From: Gemmatimonadota bacterium
Lineage (GTDB): Bacteria > Gemmatimonadota > Gemmatimonadetes > Gemmatimonadales > Gemmatimonadaceae
Length of the DNA: 5,007 bases
NCBI GenBank assembly: GCA_947475795.1
Contig: CANJOX010000273.1
Span: forward strand, 1-5,007
Direction of reading: 5' to 3'
Shown: positions 1 to 5,007 of the stretch, in pieces
How positions within the stretch are numbered: the first letter of the stretch is position 1
How the letters are laid out: each line of letters starts with the position of its first letter
The notes under the pieces: model-generated
Database searches by the model: none
Told to the model about the DNA's origin: nothing
The model's input: the letters and a program-made list of their open reading frames with translations, nothing else
Position numbers and translations under genes: made by a program

Positions 1-417
1 CTCGACCGCATCATCCAGGCGGGCGGGTACGTGTCGGTGAACACCGGCGGTGCGCGCGATGCCAACTCGATCCTGATCGGCAAGGACACAGTGGAAGAGG
101 CCATGGACGCTGCGGCGTGCATCGGCTGCGGCGCCTGCGTGGCCGCCTGCCCGAATGCGTCGGCGTCGCTGTTCACCGGTGCCAAGATCACGCACCTCGG
201 CATGTTGCCGCAGGGGCAGCCGGAGCGTGACACGCGTGCGCTGGCGATGGTCGAGCAGATGGATATCGAGGGCTTCGGACACTGCACGCTGGTTGGTGAG
301 TGTCAGGAAGCATGCCCGAAGGAGATCAGCATCGACGTCATCAAGAAGATGAATCGTGATTATCTCGCGGCGACGGCCAAGCGACAGGAGCCCCGGCAGT
401 CCGGCGGCGGCGGCTGA
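1..417 (+). CDS. sdhB: Succinate dehydrogenase/fumarate reductase iron-sulfur subunit, C-terminal part
   Basis: This is the C-terminal 138 residues of the iron-sulfur subunit of complex II, which carries electrons from the FAD of SdhA to membrane quinone. The frame is open from base 1, so the start and the N-terminal [2Fe-2S] domain lie upstream of the window. Visible residues (window numbering) are C40-IG-C43-GA-C46-VAA-C50-P, the C-x2-C-x2-C-x3-C-P signature, and C95-TLVGE-C101-QEA-C105-P. By the known family pattern, C40, C43, C46 and C105 bind the [4Fe-4S] cluster, and C50, C95 and C101 bind the [3Fe-4S] cluster next to the quinone site. All seven ligands are present, so the domain looks intact. 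The protein ends in a short Gly-rich tail (SGGGG). A terminator follows 20 bases after the stop, so this is the last gene of its operon; sdhC and sdhA are expected upstream. The fumarate reductase direction cannot be excluded from sequence. Confidence 0.93.
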   Translation, partial: LDRIIQAGGYVSVNTGGARDANSILIGKDTVEEAMDAAACIGCGACVAACPNASASLFTGAKITHLGMLPQGQPERDTRALAMVEQMDIEGFGHCTLVGECQEACPKEISIDVIKKMNRDYLAATAKRQEPRQSGGGG

Positions 418-437
418 CCGCAAGGGCGACCGATCAG

Positions 438-474
438 GGGGGAGTGTTGCTTCGGCAACGCTCCCCCTTTTTTT
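438..474 (+). terminator. Rho-independent terminator after sdhB, UUCG tetraloop
   Basis: A 13-bp stem (438-450 with 455-467) closes on a TTCG loop at 451-454 and is followed directly by seven T's (468-474). All pairs are Watson-Crick except one T-G wobble (445/460). The loop is the very stable C(UUCG)G type. It lies 20 bases past the sdhB stop and just before the next gene, so it should end sdh transcription and insulate the cytochrome gene. Confidence 0.95.
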
Positions 475-478
475 GTCG

Positions 479-491
479 TATCTTTTCCACC
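479..491 (+). promoter_or_regulatory. Candidate -10 element for a leaderless cytochrome mRNA
   Basis: TATCTT at 479-484 resembles a -10 box and ends 7 bases before the ATG at 492, which would put the transcription start on or next to the start codon. No Shine-Dalgarno sequence lies in 475-491, which fits a leaderless mRNA. The weakness is that no good -35 hexamer sits at the right distance: that position falls inside the terminator stem. The element is inferred only. Confidence 0.3.
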
Positions 492-1316
492 ATGAGACTT
501 CCCATTCGCTTCGGCGTCGTTGGTCTGATCCTGCTCGCCGCATCGTCGGCGACAGCGCAGTCCGGTGATGCGACACGTGGACTCGCGCTGATGCAGTCTT
601 TCCGGGACTCCCTGCCAGCGAACAGCGGAAACGGGCTGCGCTGCGTGAGTTGCCATCTCGACAACGGGACGCGGGCCACCGCCATGCCGTGGACCGGGAG
701 TGCGGCGCGGTATCCGCGCTACCGGGCGCGCCCTGGCTACGAGGAGACGCTGGCGCGCCGCGTCAACGAGTGCATCGCGCGCAGCCTCGCGGGGCGCATG
801 CTTCCTGAGGCCGGGAGTGACATGCGCGACATGCTCGCCTATCTCGAGACACTGCGCACCCTACCGCGTCCGGCGGGAGTGGATTCCGTCAAGTTGGCGG
901 GACGCGTGGTACCGGGGCGCCGGGGGTATGCGGCGCAGTGCGCCCGTTGTCACGGGGCGAATGGCGCGGGGTTGCCGATCGCCCCGGCGGTCTGGGGACG
1001 CCAGAGTTTTTCCGTCGGGGCGGGCATGTCCCGCCAGTTCACGCTCGCGACCTTTCTGCGGCATAACATGCCGTTCGACCACAGCATCACGCTCGACGAC
1101 CGCCAGGCCGCGGATATCGCGGCGTTCGTCCTCGCGCAGCCCCGGCAGGACCATCCCGGTAAGGAGCGCGACTGGCCGAAGGGTGATGCCCCACCTGACG
1201 TGGCGTATGCCACCGCGGCCGCCACGGCCGCGGGCACGCCGCGCCCGCCGCGACGGCCGCTCCTTCCCCGTCGCATCTCTCCCGATTCACTCGCCAACCG
1301 CCGAGCGCCACGATGA
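492..1316 (+). CDS. Secreted diheme cytochrome c, SoxA/TsdA type (probable thiosulfate dehydrogenase-like)
   Basis: The product is a 274-residue exported protein with two c-type heme sites. Residues 1-22 form a Sec signal peptide (basic start, hydrophobic VVGLILLAA, likely cleavage after ATA-22). Domain 1 (about 25-125) holds C51-VS-C54-H55 and then C94 in RRVNECIARS, where TsdA enzymes have the cysteine that binds heme 1 as the distal ligand. Domain 2 (about 135-222) holds C150-AR-C153-H154 and HNM193P, with M193 the likely heme 2 ligand. Known TsdA enzymes convert two thiosulfates to tetrathionate in the periplasm, or the reverse; that activity is inferred here, and a SoxA-like or other electron carrier is possible. 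The tail from about 225 is unusual, rich in Ala and Pro and then Arg. ATG 492 was chosen because it gives a clean signal peptide; the upstream in-frame GTG at 444 lies within the terminator stem. The gene overlaps the next one by ATGA. Confidence 0.85.
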   Translation: MRLPIRFGVVGLILLAASSATAQSGDATRGLALMQSFRDSLPANSGNGLRCVSCHLDNGTRATAMPWTGSAARYPRYRARPGYEETLARRVNECIARSLAGRMLPEAGSDMRDMLAYLETLRTLPRPAGVDSVKLAGRVVPGRRGYAAQCARCHGANGAGLPIAPAVWGRQSFSVGAGMSRQFTLATFLRHNMPFDHSITLDDRQAADIAAFVLAQPRQDHPGKERDWPKGDAPPDVAYATAAATAAGTPRPPRRPLLPRRISPDSLANRRAPR

Positions 1317-1948
1317 CGTCCGATTCCAGTTCCGTACCGGGCCGCCGGTCATTCCTGTCCAGAGTGGTCACGGCCGGTGCGGCCCTCGGGCTCGGCGCCC
1401 CGCGCGCCGTTCAGGCGCTCTCCCCCAGCGTCGGGGCAGGCGGCGCCGACGATCCCTGGATGTCGCGGCTCAAAGGGGCGCATCGCGTGGTTTTTCACTC
1501 GCATTTGGCGAGTGACGGCATCGCACTGCGCTGGGCGCAGACATTTCTCGACACCCAGAAGAGCGCCTACGGTCTGACCGACGCGGACAGCAGCGTCGTG
1601 GTGGGGCTGAACGGCCGCGCGATCGGCTTGGTGTTCAACGACGCGATCTGGGGGAAGTACCCGATCGGCGAGACGCTGCAGATGCCAGGCGCGCGGAATG
1701 CGAACGCCGCACTGGTGGCACAGCTCGCCGCGCGTGGAGTGATCATCCTGGCGTGCAGCAACTCCATCCGTGCGGCGGGGCAGCGCTTCTTGCCCGAGGC
1801 CCAGCGCGGCGATGCCGCACTGCGCACGGCGTTCTCCGAGGAAGTGCGGGCGAATCTGCTGCCCGGCGTCGAGGTGGTGCCGGCGATGATCGTGACGCTG
1901 CAGCAGGCCCAGGATCGCGGCTGCCGGTACATCTACGGCGGCGGCTGA
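1313..1948 (+). CDS. Tat-exported DsrE-like family protein
   Basis: The product is a 211-residue protein with a twin-arginine signal: G10-R11-R12-S-F-L, a weakly hydrophobic Ala/Gly stretch (18-30) and a likely cleavage site after VQA-35. The mature part (about 52-211) resembles the DsrE/DsrF-like alpha/beta fold, recognised from HRVVFHS near 57, DGIALRWAQTFLD, NDAIWGKYPIGETLQ, ILACSNS and the closing VEVVPAMIVTLQQAQ. Two cysteines are present, C148 in ACSNS and C204 near the end. C148 is placed where a sulfur-carrying cysteine could sit, but that is inference. Cytoplasmic DsrE proteins relay sulfur; the role of the exported, Tat-signal relatives is not established to my knowledge. Its start ATG overlaps the cytochrome stop (ATGA), so the two are probably co-translated and may act together in the periplasm. 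No clear Shine-Dalgarno precedes it, consistent with coupling. The Tat signal suggests folding or cofactor binding before export. Family assignment is moderately firm, function unknown. Confidence 0.8.
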   Translation: MTSDSSSVPGRRSFLSRVVTAGAALGLGAPRAVQALSPSVGAGGADDPWMSRLKGAHRVVFHSHLASDGIALRWAQTFLDTQKSAYGLTDADSSVVVGLNGRAIGLVFNDAIWGKYPIGETLQMPGARNANAALVAQLAARGVIILACSNSIRAAGQRFLPEAQRGDAALRTAFSEEVRANLLPGVEVVPAMIVTLQQAQDRGCRYIYGGG

Positions 1949-1982
1949 GTCCTCGGTGATGGACGCGGCGGCGGCTGAGTCC
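1936..1982. repeat. Exact 17-bp direct repeat at the 3' end of the DsrE-like gene
   Basis: The sequence cggcggcggctgagtcc occurs at 1936-1952 and again at 1966-1982, a 30-base period. The first copy holds the last three Gly codons and the stop of the DsrE-like gene; the second is noncoding. This looks like a local tandem duplication. The shared part cggcggcggctga also occurs at the sdhB stop (405-417), although a GGC run before TGA is low in complexity. Confidence 0.85.
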
Positions 1983-2003
1983 GTGCCGGAGTCAGCCGCC
2001 GCC
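1967..2003. terminator. GC-rich hairpin between convergent genes, possible bidirectional terminator
   Basis: Two 16-base arms (1967-1982 and 1988-2003) pair with one mismatch (G1979 against G1991) around a GTGCC loop at 1983-1987. The hairpin lies 18 bases past the DsrE-like stop and 8 bases past the dcd stop on the other strand. There is no T-run on either side, so it is not a standard intrinsic terminator. It may block 3' decay or pause polymerase. The first repeat copy at 1937-1952 could pair with the same right arm, giving an alternative, larger-loop fold. Confidence 0.55.
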
Positions 2004-2011
2004 CGGAGGGC

Positions 2012-2566
2012 TCAGATGCGCGGGAGTGTCACGCCGTGCTGTCCCTGGTACTTGCCCTTCTTATCGCCATACGACACGTCAGGCGGTTCGTCCCCGGTGA
2101 AGAACACGACCTGCGCGATGCCTTCGTTCGCGTAGATCTTGGCCGGCAGCGGGGTCGTATTTGAGATCTCGAGCGTCACGTAGCCTTCCCACTCGGGCTC
2201 GAAGGGCGTGACGTTGGTGATGATCCCGCAGCGGGCGTAGGTGCTCTTGCCGACGGTCAGGGTCAGCACGTTGCGCGGAATGCGGAAGTATTCGACGCTG
2301 CGCGCCAGCGCGAACGAGTTCGGCGGCACGATGCACACATCCCCCTCAAACTCCACGAAACTCTTGGGATCGAACGCCTTCGGGTCGACGATCGAGCTGA
2401 GCACGTTCGTGAAGATCTTGAATTCCCGGGCGACACGCATGTCATAGCCGTACGAGCTGACGCCGTACGAAATGACGCCTTCGCGGATCTGGCGATCCTC
2501 GAACGGTTCGATCATGCCATGGTCGCGCGCCATGCGCGTGATCCAGCGGTCTGAGCAGAGCCCCAT
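2012..2566 (-). CDS. dcd: dCTP deaminase
   Basis: The enzyme deaminates dCTP to dUTP and ammonia in the cytosol, feeding dTTP synthesis. The 184-residue form starts [13 protein letters not shown], matching the usual start of the Pseudomonas/Neisseria-like Dcd group (about 188 residues). Visible motifs are SSYGYD (37-42), [11 protein letters not shown] (78-88), GKSTYARCG (106-114), [11 protein letters not shown] (123-133), and the C-terminal [11 protein letters not shown] (172-182) that closes over the nucleotide. S108, R112 and E133 match the catalytic Ser, Arg and Glu of the E. coli enzyme; E133 is the expected proton shuttle. The frame continues upstream to 2680, but those residues do not resemble the family. 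An alternative ATG at 2593 would add nine residues. No Shine-Dalgarno precedes either start. The gene converges with the DsrE-like gene and diverges from nuoA, so it is probably transcribed alone. Nothing suggests the bifunctional dUTPase form, though this was not tested. Confidence 0.95.
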   Translation of the reverse strand: MGLCSDRWITRMARDHGMIEPFEDRQIREGVISYGVSSYGYDMRVAREFKIFTNVLSSIVDPKAFDPKSFVEFEGDVCIVPPNSFALARSVEYFRIPRNVLTLTVGKSTYARCGIITNVTPFEPEWEGYVTLEISNTTPLPAKIYANEGIAQVVFFTGDEPPDVSYGDKKGKYQGQHGVTLPRI

Positions 2567-2839
2567 GAGGGAGGAGGGAAAAAGGTGAGCCATGCCGGGA
2601 TAGGACCACCCGGTCCAGTCGATGGGGCAAGGCGATCGCGAAACATACTGCGATTCGGGCGGGAAACTACGGATCCACACGACGCCGCGTGAAACGTGCT
2701 TCGCCGGTTACTTCAGGAGTCCGGTGACATGGTGGGCGTTGAGCGTTGCTGGTCCCGCTGGTACCTTCCGCTTGCTGCATTGTGAATTCTTTCACGAGGA
2801 GTGGACGCGCCCCGGCGCAGCCATCCGTTCGCCTCTGCG
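2567..2839. other. Divergent dcd/nuoA intergenic control region
   Basis: This 273-base region separates two divergent start codons and must carry the promoters of both dcd and the nuo operon. I see no convincing gene in it. It contains two small perfect inverted repeats: ggacc-accc-ggtcc (2603-2616), close to dcd, and gtgaa-ttct-ttcac (2782-2795), just downstream of the candidate nuo promoter. Either could be an operator or chance. The first has TATCCC next to it on the minus strand, a poor -10 candidate without a -35. Confidence 0.6.
2739..2767 (+). promoter_or_regulatory. Candidate sigma70-type promoter of the nuo operon
   Basis: TTGAGC (2739-2744) and TACCTT (2762-2767) are separated by exactly 17 bases, the best spacing for a housekeeping promoter. 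The -35 matches TTGACA at four of six positions, and the -10 matches TATAAT at three, including the outermost T's and the key A. Transcription would start near 2774, leaving a leader of about 65 bases before nuoA. The inverted repeat at 2782-2795 would lie in the early transcribed region. Confidence 0.4.
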
Positions 2840-3244
2840 ATGCTACGAAATTATCTGCCGGTTCTGCTGCTCCTGGGCTTTGTCGTTCTGAACGCGGTGC
2901 TGATTCTCGGCATCGCGCATCTCACCGTGCGCGCGCAACCCACGCCGGTGAAATCGCAGCCGTACGAGTCAGGAATGAGCCCCCTCGGTGACGCGCGGGA
3001 TCGTTTCTCCGTGAAGTTCTACCTCGTCGCCATGCTGTTCATCGTCTTCGACATCGAAACGGTGTTCATGATTCCGTGGGGCGTGTACTACCGGCAGCTC
3101 TCCTGCCGCGTGCCGATGGTGGCGGGCGCATGTCCCGTCGGACAGCTGTCGTTTTTCGGTCTCGGTGAGATGCTCGTTTTTGCGGCCATTCTCGTCGTCG
3201 GCTTTGTCTATGTCTGGAAGAAGGGAGCGTTGACGTGGGACTGA
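2840..3244 (+). CDS. nuoA: NADH-quinone oxidoreductase subunit A
   Basis: This is the small membrane subunit of complex I (ND3 homologue), at the junction of the quinone site and the membrane arm. The 134-residue product has three hydrophobic helices (about 5-28, 60-80 and 105-126). The long loop after helix 1 carries the conserved QPYESG (40-45), followed by [10 protein letters not shown] (55-64) and the helix 2 acidic pair in [11 protein letters not shown] (70-80). E. coli also has Ser in the YESG position where mitochondria have Cys. The loop between helices 2 and 3 is somewhat long and carries two cysteines, C89 and C98. ATG 2840 gives the usual N-terminus ([11 protein letters not shown]) but lacks a Shine-Dalgarno. 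An in-frame GTG at 2801 would add 13 polar residues and sits too close to GAGGAG to use it. It is the first gene of the operon and overlaps nuoB by 10 bases. Confidence 0.93.
   Translation: MLRNYLPVLLLLGFVVLNAVLILGIAHLTVRAQPTPVKSQPYESGMSPLGDARDRFSVKFYLVAMLFIVFDIETVFMIPWGVYYRQLSCRVPMVAGACPVGQLSFFGLGEMLVFAAILVVGFVYVWKKGALTWD
3223..3227 (+). promoter_or_regulatory. Ribosome binding site of nuoB
   Basis: GGGAG lies 7 bases before the GTG at 3235, inside the end of nuoA. It is the clearest Shine-Dalgarno in the window and decides in favour of GTG 3235 as the nuoB start, despite the 10-base overlap with nuoA. Confidence 0.6.
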
Positions 3245-3861
3245 TTTCCCCGGCCGATCACCGACTCGTACAGGTCGATCCCGGCGCGCAGGACGGCTGG
3301 GTGACCACACGACTCGATTTTCTCGTGAACTGGGCACGCGCCGGCTCACTGTGGCCGATGCCCTTCGGGACCGCCTGTTGCGCGATCGAGTTTATGGCAA
3401 CGGCGGCGAGCCGGTTCGATCTGGCGCGGTTCGGCATGGAGCGGCTGAGCTACTCGCCGCGGCAGGCCGACGTGTTGCTGTGTGCGGGCCGTGTACCGCT
3501 CAAGCTGGCGCCGGTCCTGCGTCGGATTTACCAGCAGATGCCGCAGCCCAAGTGGGTCATCTCGATGGGCGCGTGCGCATCCACCGGCGGGATGTTCGAC
3601 AACTATGCCGTGGTGCAGGGCATCGACACCATCATTCCGGTCGACGTGTATGTGCCCGGTTGCCCGCCGCGTCCGGAAGCGCTGATGCACGGCATCATGA
3701 TGCTGCAGAAGAAGGTGATGCAGGAGCGGTTGCGCGACACGACGCGTCATGTCGAAATCGTGCCCGACCCGGAGAGTCAGCTCTACATCCCGCCGTCCCG
3801 CATTGACGAGCTGTCGGAGCCGTTCGGCAACTCAGTGCATCAGACGCGGTCGGCACCGTGA
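3235..3861 (+). CDS. nuoB: NADH-quinone oxidoreductase subunit B
   Basis: This complex I subunit (PSST/Nqo6 homologue) holds the terminal [4Fe-4S] cluster N2, which hands electrons to quinone at the interface with NuoD. The 208-residue protein shows the unusual tandem ligand pair C48-C49 in [10 protein letters not shown]114 in GACAS and C143 in [10 protein letters not shown]. The spacings of 66 and 29 residues from C48 to C114 to C143 equal those of the E. coli ligands, so all four N2 ligands are present. Other conserved blocks are RFGMER (62-67), [15 protein letters not shown] (near 105-119) and [11 protein letters not shown]. The tail after about residue 165 is polar and variable. The start is GTG, supported by the GGGAG site. 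It overlaps nuoA by 10 bases and nuoC by 4 (GTGA), which suggests translational coupling and matched subunit amounts. C82 in LLCAG is an extra cysteine, not a known ligand. Confidence 0.97.
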   Translation: MGLISPADHRLVQVDPGAQDGWVTTRLDFLVNWARAGSLWPMPFGTACCAIEFMATAASRFDLARFGMERLSYSPRQADVLLCAGRVPLKLAPVLRRIYQQMPQPKWVISMGACASTGGMFDNYAVVQGIDTIIPVDVYVPGCPPRPEALMHGIMMLQKKVMQERLRDTTRHVEIVPDPESQLYIPPSRIDELSEPFGNSVHQTRSAP

Positions 3862-4601
3862 CGACCCCGATCGTTTCCACGGGCAGTGCGACCGACGTGA
3901 CGGTCATCGTACAGGCGGCCGTCGCATCGGACAGCAACGGGGCGCCGATCACGCCCACGCACATCGTGCACCACGGCGGGCCCATCAACCCGACGGCGGA
4001 CACGCTGCGCACGCGCTTCGGCGCCGCGATTATGCGGACCGACGTCACGTGGGGGGAGACCACCGTGTTCGTCGACGGTGCCGCGCTGCACGACATCGTG
4101 CGCTGGCTCCATGACGAGCCCTCGGAGCGATACGACTACCTCGTCGACATTACGGCGGTCGAGTATCGCGACGCCGACCGGCCGATCGAAGTGGTCTGGC
4201 ATCTGCGCGCACTGGCGCACCGCCGGTTTCTACGCATCAAGGTCGAGCTGCCGAAGCGACGCCTCTTGGCGGTCGCGTCGGTGATGGACATCTACTCGGG
4301 CGCCGACTGGCTCGAGCGCGAGTGCTACGACATGTTCGGCATCCGCTTCGAGGGACATCCGGATCTGCGCCGGCTGCTGCTCTGGGAGACGTATCAGGAA
4401 GGGCATCCGCTGCGGAAGGACTTTCCGCTGCGCGGGCGCTTCAGCCGCGCTGAACAGCTCAAGCAAGCCCTCGCGGCTAACCCCGAGGCGCGGTATTCGA
4501 AGGACGAGTTGTCGATCGCCGAGGCGTTCGACTCGTTGCCGGATGACATGAAGCGACGGCTTGCCGTGCGCGGCGACGACACCGGGATGGTGGGCGAATG
4601 A
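3858..4601 (+). CDS. nuoC: NADH-quinone oxidoreductase subunit C
   Basis: This is the peripheral-arm subunit of complex I (30-kDa subunit/Nqo5 homologue), which has no cofactor and packs against NuoD and NuoB. The 247-residue protein carries the family signature [10 protein letters not shown] (153-162), then [12 protein letters not shown] (164-175) and [11 protein letters not shown] (181-191). Similarity appears to begin near residue 44 ([12 protein letters not shown]). The first 43 residues (Thr, Val and Ala rich) are an extension I do not recognise. The C-terminal 55 residues are charged and variable. The GTG start at 3858 overlaps the nuoB stop (GTGA). A later in-frame GTG at 3897 could shorten the extension, and neither has a clear Shine-Dalgarno, so coupling from nuoB is the main argument for 3858. 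nuoC and nuoD are separate genes here, unlike the fused nuoCD of E. coli. Confidence 0.93.
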   Translation: MTTPIVSTGSATDVTVIVQAAVASDSNGAPITPTHIVHHGGPINPTADTLRTRFGAAIMRTDVTWGETTVFVDGAALHDIVRWLHDEPSERYDYLVDITAVEYRDADRPIEVVWHLRALAHRRFLRIKVELPKRRLLAVASVMDIYSGADWLERECYDMFGIRFEGHPDLRRLLLWETYQEGHPLRKDFPLRGRFSRAEQLKQALAANPEARYSKDELSIAEAFDSLPDDMKRRLAVRGDDTGMVGE

Positions 4602-5007
4602 GCGCCAAGCGAACGATTGAGGTGGCCCTCGGCACGAGTGGGCTCGATGGGCAGGGGAACCCGCTCCGCGCGCCATTGGTGGCGCAGGGTGGCCGCGCGG
4701 TGGCCGTGGATGCGCCGGTGATGATGGCGGAGCCGGACATGGAATCCGACCACATGCTGATCAACATCGGCCCCCAGCATCCGGCCACGCACGGCGTGTT
4801 GCGGTTGGTCCTCGAGCTCGACGGCGAGACGGTGGTGCGCTGCATTCCGCACATTGGCTACCTGCACTGCGGCTTCGAAAAGATCGGCGAGTACCGTCAG
4901 TACAACCAGATCATCCCGTGGACGGATCGTGAGGATTACCTCAACTCGCCGGGGAACAACGTCGCGTTTGCGCTGGGCGCGGAGCGGCTGTTCGGCGTGG
5001 GGATGAC
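4598..5007 (+). CDS. nuoD: NADH-quinone oxidoreductase subunit D, N-terminal part
   Basis: This is the 49-kDa/Nqo4 homologue, which forms the quinone-binding cavity with NuoB. About 136 residues are inside the window; the frame is open to the right edge, and a full protein is usually 380-430 residues. The core begins near residue 51 with [20 protein letters not shown], followed by [12 protein letters not shown] (84-95). H65 (in ATHG) and Y114 (in EDYL) match His38 and Tyr87 of Thermus Nqo4, the residues that contact the quinone head group, so the site looks functional. Differences from the common form are Cys for Thr in GYLHTGFEK and REDY where RMDY is usual. The first 50 residues form a low-complexity extension rich in Gly and Ala. 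Translation likely couples to nuoC through the ATGA overlap. Remaining complex I genes are expected to the right. Confidence 0.95.
   Translation, partial: MSAKRTIEVALGTSGLDGQGNPLRAPLVAQGGRAVAVDAPVMMAEPDMESDHMLINIGPQHPATHGVLRLVLELDGETVVRCIPHIGYLHCGFEKIGEYRQYNQIIPWTDREDYLNSPGNNVAFALGAERLFGVGM

Noticed and set aside
444..491. Upstream in-frame GTG start for the cytochrome gene
   Set aside because: It would put the start codon inside the terminator stem and add 16 residues before a good signal peptide. ATG 492 is far more likely.
700..1515. Long Arg-rich open frame overlapping the cytochrome and DsrE-like genes
   Set aside because: Its composition (Arg, Ser and Ala rich) is typical of an off-frame read of GC-rich coding DNA, and it conflicts with two well-supported genes.
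1936..2003. CRISPR-like or mobile-element end
   Set aside because: There are only two repeat copies, 13 bases apart, within a GC-rich string at a stop codon. No transposase, target duplication or regular array is present.
1967..2003. Standard intrinsic terminator
   Set aside because: The hairpin is strong but no T-run follows on either strand, so it is recorded only as a possible terminator or stability element.
2567..2680. Longer dcd frame starting at 2680
   Set aside because: The extra 38 residues do not resemble any Dcd N-terminus, while the family-typical start is at 2566.
2801..2839. GTG start for nuoA at 2801
   Set aside because: GAGGAG overlaps this codon rather than preceding it at a usable distance, and the added residues are polar and not NuoA-like. 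It is still possible, so it is noted in the nuoA entry.
2969..4867. Minus-strand open frames opposite the nuo genes
   Set aside because: They are antisense shadows of strongly supported complex I genes, and none shows a recognisable domain.

Overview
The window is a GC-rich bacterial chromosome segment (G+C clearly above 60%) that carries core respiratory genes. Three features point to an aerobic, non-enterobacterial lineage: a succinate dehydrogenase iron-sulfur subunit with a Gly-rich tail, separate (unfused) nuoC and nuoD, and a 'TATCTT then ATG' arrangement that suggests leaderless mRNAs. Gemmatimonadota is my best guess. It rests on overall resemblance and would need a database search to confirm.

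Layout from left to right. Bases 1-417 hold the C-terminal half of the succinate dehydrogenase/fumarate reductase iron-sulfur subunit (SdhB), followed by a strong intrinsic terminator with a UUCG tetraloop (438-474). Bases 492-1948 hold a two-gene unit with an ATGA overlap: a secreted diheme cytochrome c of the SoxA/TsdA (thiosulfate dehydrogenase) type, then a twin-arginine-exported protein of the DsrE-like family. Bases 1949-2011 are a short convergent intergenic region with an exact 17-bp direct repeat and a long GC-rich hairpin. Bases 2012-2566 on the minus strand encode dCTP deaminase (dcd). Bases 2567-2839 are the divergent dcd/nuoA control region, with a candidate promoter. Bases 2840-5007 hold the start of the complex I operon, nuoA-nuoB-nuoC-nuoD (nuoD cut by the window edge), with every junction overlapping.

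How the parts fit. SdhB passes electrons from succinate to quinone, and Nuo passes electrons from NADH to quinone, so the two flanks are entry points to the same respiratory chain. The cytochrome/DsrE pair is predicted to act in the periplasm, perhaps on reduced sulfur compounds, delivering electrons further down that chain. dcd is a housekeeping nucleotide gene (dCTP to dUTP, for dTTP synthesis) placed between the units in opposite orientation.

I found no mobile element, CRISPR array, tRNA or rRNA. Most of the window is ordinary. The least ordinary parts are the TsdA-like/DsrE-like pair, the repeat-hairpin structure at its 3' end, and some unusual residues in NuoA and NuoD.
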